The translations under genes were made by a program, and so were the position numbers. This document shows positions 1-5,573 of a DNA stretch of 6,265 nucleotides, piece by piece. This DNA is from Verrucomicrobiota bacterium (GTDB lineage: Bacteria; Verrucomicrobiota; Verrucomicrobiia; Chthoniobacterales; UBA10450). Below the pieces are notes generated by a model, which saw only the letters and a list, made by a program, of their open reading frames with translations, had not been told where the DNA came from and did no database searches. Every line of letters begins with the position of its first letter. Position 1 is the stretch's first letter. Location: positions 3,373-9,637 of the forward strand of contig QHPN01000181.1 in the NCBI GenBank assembly GCA_003219115.1. Reading direction: 5' to 3'.

Positions 1-106
1 AGTGGCGGAAGCACGAACTCCCTCAGAACCGAACTCACTGCAAAAGTTAAATGGCGACGAAAGTCTTGCCTACGCCAGTACCAGTTCCCGTTAGGAACAG
101 ACTCAC
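1..106 (-). pseudogene. bioD: 5' end of a bioD-like (dethiobiotin synthetase) gene, frame-disrupted and cut by the window edge
   Basis: From a GTG codon at 104-106 the minus strand encodes VSLFLTGTGTGVGKTFVA, which closely resembles the N-terminus of dethiobiotin synthetase. That ATP-dependent enzyme closes the ureido ring in biotin synthesis, and GTGTGVGKT is its Walker A P-loop (usual form GTDTxVGKT). The frame stops at TAA (47-49) after 19 codons. Dropping one base from the TTT run at 50-48 continues the reading as INFCSEFGSEGVRASAT to the window edge. In that frame 13 residues separate GKT from the next Gly, the same spacing I recall for E. coli BioD. The other shifted frame (LTFAVSSVLREFVLPP) is also open but fits less well. 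The catalytic Lys of the later KP motif would lie outside the window. It could be a decayed gene, a real gene with a sequencing indel, or a remnant now forming the PurQ tail. Confidence 0.6.
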
Positions 107-817
107 GCCGCAGCCCGGGGCGCGTCCAGCCAGAATGGTCTCGGCCATGGAGAGGAATATTTTGGCGCCATCCGCACTGCCCAGCCGTACATCGGACGCG
201 CGGTCCGGATGTGGCATTAAACCGAAAATATTTCCTTCGCGATTACAAATGCCGGCAATGTTTTCAATGGAACCGTTTGGATTCGATTCGGGTGTGATCG
301 CGCCGGTCGCATCGCAGTAGCGCATCATGACCTGTCCGTTCCCGTTCAACTCCCGTAATGTTTCCGGATCGGCAAAATAACAGCCTTCGCCGTGAGCAAT
401 TGGCATCCGCAAGAGGGTGCCTTGCGGACAATCCTGCGTGAAGGCCGAGTCGGGGACTTCGATTCGAAGGCTCACCATATCACAAACGAAACGCAATCCG
501 CGATTGCGAACGAGGGCGCCCGGGAGCAACCCCGCTTCGCACAATACTTGAAAGCCGTTGCAGGTGCCGAGAACGAGCTGGCCTTCTTTCGCCGCGCGCA
601 CTACCTCGTTCATGATCGGCGAGAAACGCGCGATGGCTCCGCAGCGCAAATAATCACCATAAGCAAATCCGCCCGGCAACACCACGGCATCGAAGCCGGC
701 AAGCGAAGTCTCTTTGTGCCAGACGTATTCCGCTCTCAACCCATCGAGCCCGTTGATCGCGCGCAGGCAATCCTGGTCACAATTGGAACCAGGAAACTGG
801 ATGACCGCGAATTTCAT
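47..817 (-). CDS. purQ: PurQ, glutamine amidotransferase subunit of FGAM synthase, with a bioD-derived C-terminal tail
   Basis: Class I glutamine amidotransferase that releases ammonia from glutamine for the PurL synthetase subunit, converting FGAR to FGAM in cytoplasmic purine synthesis. Visible family signatures are FPGSNCDQD near the N-terminus, LPGGFAYGDYLRCGAIA (residues 47-63), the nucleophile elbow GTCNGFQ with Cys86, and MPHPDR with His203. Position 205 is Asp where the family usually has Glu (HPER). The start ATG at 815-817 directly follows the TAG of the yqaE-like gene and has no clear Shine-Dalgarno sequence, so it probably depends on coupled translation. Typical PurQ of this type is about 225-235 residues; here it reads 256. 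The last 19 residues (from Val238) are the in-frame start of a bioD-like sequence, not PurQ sequence. Removing one base from the run at 117-120 would instead end PurQ at a TGA overlapping the bioD GTG as GTGA. The PurQ identity is secure; the true C-terminus is not. Confidence 0.95.
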   Translation of the reverse strand: MKFAVIQFPGSNCDQDCLRAINGLDGLRAEYVWHKETSLAGFDAVVLPGGFAYGDYLRCGAIARFSPIMNEVVRAAKEGQLVLGTCNGFQVLCEAGLLPGALVRNRGLRFVCDMVSLRIEVPDSAFTQDCPQGTLLRMPIAHGEGCYFADPETLRELNGNGQVMMRYCDATGAITPESNPNGSIENIAGICNREGNIFGLMPHPDRASDVRLGSADGAKIFLSMAETILAGRAPGCGVSLFLTGTGTGVGKTFVAI

Positions 818-1009
818 CTAAGCGTGAGCAAACCGTGTCGCTCGTTGTTCTTCGTGATAATCATTTACCACCAGGCAGGCGTGAATCACACCTGGAATCC
901 AGCCGAGAAGCGTCAGGATTAGACTCAGGAAAAAACTGGCAATCCGTCCGGTGAGCAAAACGGCGAACGGCGGGAAAATCACACAGAAAAAATAACGCAG
1001 CGCTTTCAT
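818..1009 (-). CDS. yqaE: Small YqaE/Pmp3-family (UPF0057) membrane protein
   Basis: A 63-residue, strongly hydrophobic protein with two predicted membrane helices. The first, around residues 4-20, contains FFCVIFPPFAVLL; the second, around 24-46, contains LILTLLGWIPGVIHA. The PPxAV and LxLLGxIPGxIHA signatures are those of the Pmp3/YqaE family, small inner-membrane proteins linked in yeast, plants and bacteria to membrane potential and salt or stress responses; the bacterial role is poorly defined. The polar C-terminus (NDYHEEQRATRFAHA) follows the second helix. I chose the ATG at 1007-1009 because it overlaps the purS TGA as ATGA and begins the family-like MKALRYF. An upstream in-frame Met at 1061-1063 would lie deep inside purS. 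AAGGA lies immediately before the ATG. Its stop abuts the purQ ATG, so it sits in the purine operon, an unexpected place for a membrane protein. Confidence 0.88.
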   Translation of the reverse strand: MKALRYFFCVIFPPFAVLLTGRIASFFLSLILTLLGWIPGVIHACLVVNDYHEEQRATRFAHA

Positions 1010-1242
1010 TCCTTCACCAACTGATAATCTTCGATGACCGGATTCGAAAGCAAATCGCGGCAAAGCTTATGCAAGCGCGCTTCCACGTCGGCATCGTCGC
1101 GCTCGAGATCGATCTCCAGGTATTTGCCAATCCGCACATTTTTGACTTCGCGCATTCCGAGATGCTGCATTGCCTCCCGCACGGCTGCGCCCTGCGGATC
1201 CAGTACTGCCGCTTTTGGCATCACCACCACTTTGGCTTTCAT
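1006..1242 (-). CDS. purS: PurS, small structural subunit of FGAM synthase
   Basis: A 78-residue protein, the normal PurS length. PurS dimers bridge PurQ and the small form of PurL in the multi-subunit FGAM synthase found in Bacillus, cyanobacteria and others, in contrast to the single-chain PurL of enterobacteria. The sequence shows the family pattern: a first strand MKAKVVVMPK, then VLDPQGAAVREAMQHLG (residues 14-30), the VRIGKYLEIDL strand, and a C-terminal helix ending LLSNPVIEDYQLVKE. The start ATG at 1240-1242 is preceded by GAAAG directly against it, a poor ribosome site. Its stop overlaps the start of the yqaE-like gene, so purS, yqaE and purQ are probably one transcript. purL, the third subunit, is not in the window. 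The upstream neighbour is divergent, so the purS promoter should lie in the 97-bp gap. Confidence 0.95.
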   Translation of the reverse strand: MKAKVVVMPKAAVLDPQGAAVREAMQHLGMREVKNVRIGKYLEIDLERDDADVEARLHKLCRDLLSNPVIEDYQLVKE

Positions 1243-1247
1243 CTTTC

Positions 1248-1276
1248 AATTTACGAGTGCAATGACCGCGCGCCAA
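1248..1276 (-). promoter_or_regulatory. Weak candidate promoter for purS
   Basis: On the minus strand TTGGCG (1271-1276, 4 of 6 matches to TTGACA) is separated by 17 bases from TAAATT (1248-1253, 4 of 6 to TATAAT). Transcription would begin almost at the purS ATG, giving a leaderless message, which would fit the lack of a spaced Shine-Dalgarno. The -35 overlaps a hairpin of six pairs (GCGCCA at 1270-1275, TGGCGC at 1285-1290, nine-base loop). The matches are weak and may be chance. Confidence 0.2.
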
Positions 1277-1339
1277 TGTTCTTCTGGCGCAAGAAAATTC
1301 TTTCAAAGCTGCTTCGGCCGCGCTAGTTGTCGCCGCGAA

Positions 1340-2035
1340 ATGGACGCTCCACCAATCATGCAAGCGCCGCCGCCCGTGCCGAGCGGGATGGGGTGCTTCG
1401 CCAAGGGATGTCTGTCCCTTGTTATCGCCGTAGTTGTTCTTGGCGTCATTTTGATCGGCGGTGGTTTGTTTGTCGTGAACCGTGGTATCAGCATGTTTAC
1501 TGCAACTGCGCCGGCTCAAATCCAGACGCGTCCGGCGACGCCGGCGGAATTGCAGGTGGCGAGAGCAAAATTGGACTCGCTTCGCAGTGCGACCAGAAAT
1601 CGGGTAGAAACCACGATTGAATTCAACGCCGACGACGTTAACGCTCTCTTGCAAAACGAACCGGAATTCCACGAGGCACGCAATCATGCGCGGGTTGCCA
1701 TTGCCAATTCCATTGTGTCGCTTGACGTTAGTGCACCGCTGGACTCGGCACACTGGAGCCGACTGAAGGGGCGATGGTTCAACGGAAACATTCAGTTCGG
1801 TTTTAGCTACGTGGACGACAACTTTAACTTCGATGTTCGCTCGGCCGAAGCGAACGGTTATCAATTTCCCCGCGCGCTTCTTAGCGCTGAGTTCATGCAA
1901 TCATTCAATCGCAGTTTTAACGACAGCTTTCGTCGTGAATCCGCCAAGCGTGGTGACGCGAGTGATCTTTGGCGATATATCAGGATGGCAACGGTGCAAA
2001 ACGACAAGCTGATCGTGACTACAAGAGCGCTGTAG
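1340..2035 (+). CDS. Hypothetical single-pass membrane protein with proline-rich N-terminus
   Basis: I do not recognise this 231-residue protein. It begins with a short proline-rich cytoplasmic segment (residues 1-16, MDAPPIMQAPPPVPSG), then GCFAKGC and one strongly hydrophobic helix (about 24-46, VIAVVVLGVILIGGGLFVV). The remaining ~180 residues should lie outside the cytoplasmic membrane. That part has a helical stretch (69-90), FNADDVNALLQNEPEF (95-110), and alternating polar/hydrophobic strands such as IQFGFSYVDDNFNFDVRS, ending in KLIVTTRAL. Proteins of this architecture are common in Verrucomicrobiota, as far as I recall. I chose the ATG at 1340; an in-frame ATG at 1262 with a weak GAG upstream would add 26 residues unlike the rest, and one at 1388 would remove the proline tract. 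No strong ribosome site is seen at any of them. The TAG stop lies inside the flanking palindromic element, so the original C-terminus may have been altered. It is the only plus-strand gene here, divergent from purS and convergent with ligD. Confidence 0.75.
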   Translation: MDAPPIMQAPPPVPSGMGCFAKGCLSLVIAVVVLGVILIGGGLFVVNRGISMFTATAPAQIQTRPATPAELQVARAKLDSLRSATRNRVETTIEFNADDVNALLQNEPEFHEARNHARVAIANSIVSLDVSAPLDSAHWSRLKGRWFNGNIQFGFSYVDDNFNFDVRSAEANGYQFPRALLSAEFMQSFNRSFNDSFRRESAKRGDASDLWRYIRMATVQNDKLIVTTRAL

Positions 2036-2160
2036 CACAGGCGTCTGATGCCAGTCCGGCTCGGACCCTGTCGGTCAACGGGCATCTTGCCCGTTGACCC
2101 GCTCGGATTAGGAACCGGGCAAGATGTCCGGTTGCCCCACAGGCTGGAAGCCTGTGCTAC
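2032..2160. repeat. Composite palindromic intergenic element with 11-bp terminal inverted repeats
   Basis: GTAGCACAGGC (2032-2042) recurs inverted as GCCTGTGCTAC (2150-2160). Inside are three hairpins. The first is GGTCAACGGGC/GCCCGTTGACC (2073-2083 with 2089-2099, loop ATCTT), a perfect 11-bp stem. The second is AACCGGGC/GTCCGGTT (2113-2120 with 2126-2133, loop AAGAT), with one G-T pair. The third is CACAGGCT/AGCCTGTG (2138-2145 with 2149-2156, loop GGA). The first two are inverted copies of one another around a CATCTTGCCCG core. The element supplies the TAG stop (2033-2035) of the plus-strand gene and ends one base before the TTA of the ligD stop. It fills the whole convergent gap. It resembles REP/MITE-like dispersed repeats; no transposase is present. 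The hairpins lack a U-tract, so an intrinsic terminator role is uncertain. Confidence 0.8.
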
Positions 2161-3906
2161 TTATTTCTCCCTTTCCACTTCACGCGGATCCTTGTCTTCG
2201 CGTAATCCTACAAACACCGGCTGGCGCAGTTTCAGGTCGCGGGTCCATTCGGCGAACTTGATCTGACAGACATGTTTTGGATTCACCCAGGTAAATTTCC
2301 GCATTTCGCCCGGGGTGATTCCCTGCACCCATTCGCCATTTTGCTTTGATGGCAAGTCGGCGAACGGACACGTGCTGCGCTCTTCAGCGCGCATTTTTTT
2401 ATGCAAACTACTCAACAATTTCGTGTCGAAACCGGTGCCGACTTTACCGGCAAACCGCAGCTTGTCCCTGTCGAAGTAACCCACCAGCAGCGCGCCGAAA
2501 TGTTTGCGCGCGCCCGCCGGCGGGGTGAAGCCGCCAATGACGAATTCCTGTTCGGTTACACATTTTAGTTTGATCCACGCTCCGCTACGCCGGCCAGGCT
2601 CGTAAACGGAATCGCGTTGCTTGCCAATGAGTCCCTCCAAACCACGCCGCTGAATTTCCGGCAGCAACGTTTTTGCATCGCTTCCAAGCGCCCCTGAAAA
2701 GCGAATGACATCACCAGAGGGTGGAATCAGCCGAGCGAGCAATTCCTTTCGCACCATCAGCGGCAGCGCAATCAAACTGCGGCCGTTCCATTGCAAGAGA
2801 TCGAAAACGTAAAACGCCAGCGGCGCGTCTTTGCCGTCTAGTTCCGCTCGCTGCAAAAGCTGGAAAGACGACCGGCCTGCCTCGTCCATCGCCACGACTT
2901 CGCCATCGACCACGCATTCATCCGCTTCAAAATCGGCAGCAGCGCGCGCGACCTGCGGGAAGCGATCGTTCAGCTTCTTTTCATTGCGTGAAATCAATTG
3001 CACCGTGCGTCCGTTTTTGATCGCGAGCGCGCGAATGCCGTCGAATTTCAATTCGTAAAGCCAATCACCCGTCGTCGGCGCGTCTTCGACCAACTTCGGC
3101 TTCATTAGGTCGATGAAACGCGGTCTTGTTTTTGGCAAATCCGCTAGCGATAAATCTGCGAATCGGGATTCAGGGCTCGTCCGGTGGCCGCTCCGGCTGC
3201 CTTTCTCTGCTTCCGGCAAGCGACGCGCGCGCCCTACAATTTCATGGTCTTTTTTTTTAAGCGACGCGTTTCTCGCGGCCTTAGCGATCCGCGCTTTGAA
3301 CGAATCTTTTTCGTTCACCCGGTTGGATTGCCATTCCGAGTCGCGCGCGGCGGCGATCTGTTTCATCGTTCGGCCGGTCTTGACCGATTGATCATCGCGC
3401 TTCTTTGAAATCGGTTTCACCCCACCGGCGGTCTTCATCAAAAGCCACTGGTTCTTCCCATCCTGCGGGCGGATTCGAATGAGCGCCCATTCGCCTTTCG
3501 CTTTTTCGCCATGCAAAATGACATGGAACTTCCCTTTGCGCACCGCTTCCACGGGATCTTCCGCCGGAGTTAGCTCATAGGTGCCGCGGTCCCAAACCAT
3601 CACCGTCCCGCCGCCGTACTGTCCTTCAGGAATGATCCCCTCGAATCCCGCGTACTCGATCGGATGATCTTCTACTTCAACCGCGAGATGCTTTTCCGCC
3701 TGCGCCCACGGCAATCCCTTGGGCACGGCCCACGATTTCAAAACGCCTTCCATTTCCAGCCGGAAATCGTAATGCAACCGGCGGGCATCGTGTTTTTGGA
3801 TAACAAAACGTAGCGTGCGTGGTTTTCGCGGACCGGCTTTGGTGGAAGTCGTTGGCTCAGCCGTCTTTTTGAAGTCGCGCTTCCGTTTGTATTCAGCCAG
3901 CCCCAT
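2161..3906 (-). CDS. ligD: LigD-type ATP-dependent DNA ligase with 3'-phosphoesterase domain (no polymerase domain)
   Basis: Two-domain LigD for bacterial non-homologous end joining: it trims 3' ends and seals double-strand breaks, normally recruited by Ku (not in this window). The phosphoesterase domain is residues 31-160: KHDARRLHYDFRLE gives His39, His45, Asp47 and Arg49, EDHPIEY gives His81 and Tyr85, followed by IPEGQYGGGTVMVWDRGTY. These match the known Pseudomonas LigD active-site residues with a constant offset of three. A basic, low-complexity linker covers about 165-260. The ligase domain (261-581) has motif I ELKFDGIR with nucleotidyl-accepting Lys287, motif III FYVFDLL (365-371), motif IV EGLIGK (424-429), motif V WIKLK (444-448), and an OB-fold part with GKVGTGF. 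The primase-polymerase domain of three-domain LigDs is absent, a known variant. The 581-residue protein starts at ATG 3904-3906; the frame stays open to 4059 only by reading through palindromic repeats. Confidence 0.93.
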   Translation of the reverse strand: MGLAEYKRKRDFKKTAEPTTSTKAGPRKPRTLRFVIQKHDARRLHYDFRLEMEGVLKSWAVPKGLPWAQAEKHLAVEVEDHPIEYAGFEGIIPEGQYGGGTVMVWDRGTYELTPAEDPVEAVRKGKFHVILHGEKAKGEWALIRIRPQDGKNQWLLMKTAGGVKPISKKRDDQSVKTGRTMKQIAAARDSEWQSNRVNEKDSFKARIAKAARNASLKKKDHEIVGRARRLPEAEKGSRSGHRTSPESRFADLSLADLPKTRPRFIDLMKPKLVEDAPTTGDWLYELKFDGIRALAIKNGRTVQLISRNEKKLNDRFPQVARAAADFEADECVVDGEVVAMDEAGRSSFQLLQRAELDGKDAPLAFYVFDLLQWNGRSLIALPLMVRKELLARLIPPSGDVIRFSGALGSDAKTLLPEIQRRGLEGLIGKQRDSVYEPGRRSGAWIKLKCVTEQEFVIGGFTPPAGARKHFGALLVGYFDRDKLRFAGKVGTGFDTKLLSSLHKKMRAEERSTCPFADLPSKQNGEWVQGITPGEMRKFTWVNPKHVCQIKFAEWTRDLKLRQPVFVGLREDKDPREVEREK

Positions 3907-3924
3907 GACCGTCAATCTAACCTC
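3904..3924 (-). promoter_or_regulatory. Ribosome-binding region of ligD with two candidate starts
   Basis: On the minus strand GAGG (3921-3924) lies five bases before an in-frame TTG (3913-3915) and 14 bases before the ATG (3904-3906). Spacing favours TTG, which would add three residues (L/M-T-V) before MGLAEYKRKR; codon preference and family resemblance favour ATG. The protein is otherwise unchanged. Confidence 0.4.
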
Positions 3925-3978
3925 GGATCCCGCGGATGAAACGGATTTGTAACGGCGCTCGCTGCGGTCCGCGGAACA

Positions 3979-4058
3979 TAGGCATCCTGCCTCTACGGCC
4001 CAGCGGATTTTCAATCCGCTGCCACGAGCACATCTGAAGTTGGGCTTTCGCCGTGGCA
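3979..4058. repeat. Palindromic repeat cluster between tsf and ligD
   Basis: The gap holds three inverted repeats: AGGCA-TCC-TGCCT (3980-3992), a perfect 9-bp stem CAGCGGATT-TTC-AATCCGCTG (4001-4021), and TGCCACG (4020-4026) with CGTGGCA (4052-4058) around a 25-base loop. The first resembles the GGCATCTTGCC core in the element at 2032-2160. No U-tract follows any stem, so they look like dispersed repeat units and not clear terminators. They separate the translation genes from ligD and lie outside the coding region if ligD starts at 3906. Confidence 0.65.
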
Positions 4059-4065
4059 CCGCGCC

Positions 4066-4710
4066 TCAGGCCGCGGCTTCGGATGCTGGCGCAGCGGTGG
4101 CATCGTGGGTCAGGGCTTCGCCAACGAGGTAGCGGGTAAAACGCCGAATCACGATGTTCTCCCCCAGTTCCGCAATCTTGGAGCTAAGCAACTCCTTGAT
4201 CGTCTGGTCCAGATTCTTGATGAACCCCTGCTCCAGCAAACAAACTGTGCTGTAAAACTTCTCCAGTTTGCCGTCGACGATCTTGTTTATGACCGCTTCC
4301 GGTTTGCCTTTCACTTGCGCCTTGTAAATTTCGCGCTCGGCTTCAATCAGGTTGCCGGGCACATCCTCACGACTCACATAAAGCGGATGCGCCGCTGCGA
4401 TGTGCAGGGTGATGTCCTTGACGAAAAGGCGAAAATTTTCGTTCTTGGCCACGAAATCGGTCTCGCAATTCACCTCAACCAACACGCCCACTTTTCCCTG
4501 CAAATGAATGTAAGAGGCAACAATTCCTTCCTTCGTGACACGCGACGCTTTTTTGCTGGCGCTCGCGATTCCTTTCGTCCGCAAAATCACCTCCGCTTTC
4601 ACCAAGTCGCCATGGGCTTCCGTCAACGCGCGCTTGCAATCCATCATTCCCGCGTTAGTTCGATCGCGAAGTTCCTTAACCGTCTTTGGATCAATTTGCA
4701 TTGTTTGCAT
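4066..4710 (-). CDS. tsf: Elongation factor Ts
   Basis: EF-Ts is the cytoplasmic guanine nucleotide exchange factor that regenerates EF-Tu-GTP. The N-terminal UBA-like domain shows VKELRDRTNAGMMDCKRAL (residues 11-29), and the EF-Tu-contacting TDFV motif is at 84-87 in NCETDFVAKN. The C-terminal part has GKLEKFYSTVCLLEQGFIK (147-165). At 214 residues it is the short form, like the Thermus protein and shorter than the ~280-residue E. coli protein, so it probably has one core subdomain copy and might act as a dimer. The tail is alanine-rich. The start ATG at 4708-4710 has no Shine-Dalgarno; a second ATG at 4699-4701 would remove three residues and is equally unsupported. It follows rpsB by 70 bases, the usual bacterial order, and the gap contains hairpins and a candidate promoter. 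Confidence 0.97.
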   Translation of the reverse strand: MQTMQIDPKTVKELRDRTNAGMMDCKRALTEAHGDLVKAEVILRTKGIASASKKASRVTKEGIVASYIHLQGKVGVLVEVNCETDFVAKNENFRLFVKDITLHIAAAHPLYVSREDVPGNLIEAEREIYKAQVKGKPEAVINKIVDGKLEKFYSTVCLLEQGFIKNLDQTIKELLSSKIAELGENIVIRRFTRYLVGEALTHDATAAPASEAAA

Positions 4711-4721
4711 TCGTTAAAAGT

Positions 4722-4751
4722 GTTATAAAAATTACATCGTTACATTGTGAA
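4722..4751 (-). promoter_or_regulatory. Candidate sigma70-type promoter for tsf
   Basis: On the minus strand TTCACA (4746-4751, 5 of 6 matches to TTGACA) and TATAAC (4722-4727, 5 of 6 to TATAAT) are 18 bases apart in the AT-rich stretch before tsf. Expected initiation near 4714-4716 leaves only a few bases before the ATG at 4710. That fits the absence of a Shine-Dalgarno and suggests a nearly leaderless tsf message in addition to read-through from rpsB. Confidence 0.4.
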
Positions 4752-4790
4752 ATCGACAGAGCAGTCGATTCTCGTCCGCTTTAAGCGGAC
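4751..4790 (-). terminator. Two hairpins between rpsB and tsf, possible attenuator or RNA processing site
   Basis: Reading the minus strand, GTCCGCT-TAA-AGCGGAC (4790 to 4774) is a 7-bp stem whose three-base loop is exactly the rpsB stop codon. It is followed by AATCGAC-TGCTCT-GTCGATT (4770 to 4751), another 7-bp stem. Only TTTCAC follows, so a strong intrinsic terminator is doubtful. In many bacteria the rpsB-tsf gap sets the ratio of the two products by partial termination or processing; that role here is inferred. Confidence 0.45.
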
Positions 4791-5512
4791 ACGCCGGCCA
4801 TCTCTGCCTGCGCGGTTACCGACGAATCGCCACTAGCCGACACAATCGCATCGACCAGTTTCTGCAGGATCACGCGGATGGCACGAATCGCATCGTCATT
4901 ACCAGCAATGGGATAATCGATGATCTCCGGGTCAGCATTGGTGTCAACGATCGCCACTGTCGGAATATTGAGCCGGCGCGCTTCGTTGACCGCATTTTGC
5001 TCGCGGGTCGTGTCAACAATAACAAGCACATCGGGTAATTGCGACATTTCCAGAATACCATCGAGGTTTCGGCGAAGTTTGGCCCCCTCGCGATTGAGCG
5101 CGGCGATCTCTTGTTTCCCCATCTTTTTGAAAGCCGGCGACTGCTCGATTTCCTCGATATATTTCAGGCGTCCGATACTTTTGCGGATCGTCGCCAGATT
5201 GGTCAGGGTGCCACCCAGCCAGCGCTGGTTGACATAAAACTGCCCGCAGGCCAGGGCCGCTTCTTTCACCGCCTGTTGCGCCTGTTTCTTGCAGCCGACA
5301 AACAAAATTTTCCCGCCGCGCCGCGTTACTTCCTCCAAAAACTGAGTGGCGCGCTGCAATTGCCTTACCGTCTCATCCAAATTGATGATGTAGATCTGGT
5401 TTTTCTGCTCGAAAATGTAAGGCCGCATTTTCGGGTTCCAGCGCTTGGTCTGGTGCCCAAAATGCACGCCGGCCTCTAACAATTCCGGCACAAGTTCAGT
5501 TGTATCTGCCAT
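4781..5512 (-). CDS. rpsB: 30S ribosomal protein S2
   Basis: Small-subunit ribosomal protein S2, which binds the back of the 30S head-body junction late in assembly together with S1. At 243 residues it has the standard length. Diagnostic segments are LLEAGVHFGHQTKRWNPKM (residues 11-29), YIFEQKNQIYIINLDET (32-48), ILFVGCKKQAQ (69-79), FYVNQRWLGGTLTN (92-105), and LPDVLVIVDTTREQNAVNEA (159-178) followed by IPTVAIVDTNADP. The coiled-coil region around 115-150 is present. The start at 5510-5512 gives the family-like MADTTELVPELLEAGVHFGH. GAGG lies 12 bases upstream, a long spacing, and can pair in a small hairpin. The stop codon forms the loop of a hairpin. tsf follows on the same strand as in most bacteria. 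Confidence 0.98.
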   Translation of the reverse strand: MADTTELVPELLEAGVHFGHQTKRWNPKMRPYIFEQKNQIYIINLDETVRQLQRATQFLEEVTRRGGKILFVGCKKQAQQAVKEAALACGQFYVNQRWLGGTLTNLATIRKSIGRLKYIEEIEQSPAFKKMGKQEIAALNREGAKLRRNLDGILEMSQLPDVLVIVDTTREQNAVNEARRLNIPTVAIVDTNADPEIIDYPIAGNDDAIRAIRVILQKLVDAIVSASGDSSVTAQAEMAGVSA

Positions 5513-5524
5513 AGGGAAAATTAA

Positions 5525-5538
5525 CCTCGCCGCCGAGG
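5525..5538 (-). promoter_or_regulatory. Hairpin that can mask the rpsB Shine-Dalgarno
   Basis: On the minus strand CCTCG-GCGG-CGAGG forms a five-pair GC-rich stem whose 3' arm contains GAGG, the only Shine-Dalgarno-like sequence before rpsB. Such masking could support translational autoregulation by S2, known for rpsB leaders in some bacteria; here it is inferred from structure alone. The SD sits 12 bases from the ATG. Confidence 0.3.
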
Positions 5539-5573
5539 GGAAAGCGGACGGGGAAGATGCCGTAAAGCGGCCT

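Noticed and set aside
392..922. A 176-residue plus-strand open frame opposite purQ and yqaE
   Set aside because: Shadow of two recognised genes; composition shows no domain pattern.
1034..1339. N-terminal extension of the plus-strand membrane protein by 102 residues
   Set aside because: It would lie mostly antisense to purS, has Ser/Arg-rich shadow-like composition and no ribosome site; the proline-rich start at 1340 is more natural.
1067..1900. A 277-residue open frame on the minus strand opposite the hypothetical membrane protein
   Set aside because: It overlaps purS and runs antisense to a protein with a clear membrane helix and domain-like pattern; its own sequence is Arg/Ser-rich, low in structure, and matches no family.
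2073..2099. The 11-bp perfect hairpin as a rho-independent terminator
   Set aside because: No run of T follows on either strand; it fits better as a unit of the repeat element, though some transcription-blocking effect is possible.
3907..4059. N-terminal extension of LigD to a Met at 4057-4059
   Set aside because: The extension is translated from palindromic repeats and is unlike LigD N-termini; the phosphoesterase domain is complete from 3906.
4105..4728. A 207-residue plus-strand open frame opposite tsf
   Set aside because: EF-Ts on the other strand is unmistakable; the antisense frame has no recognisable motif or ribosome site.
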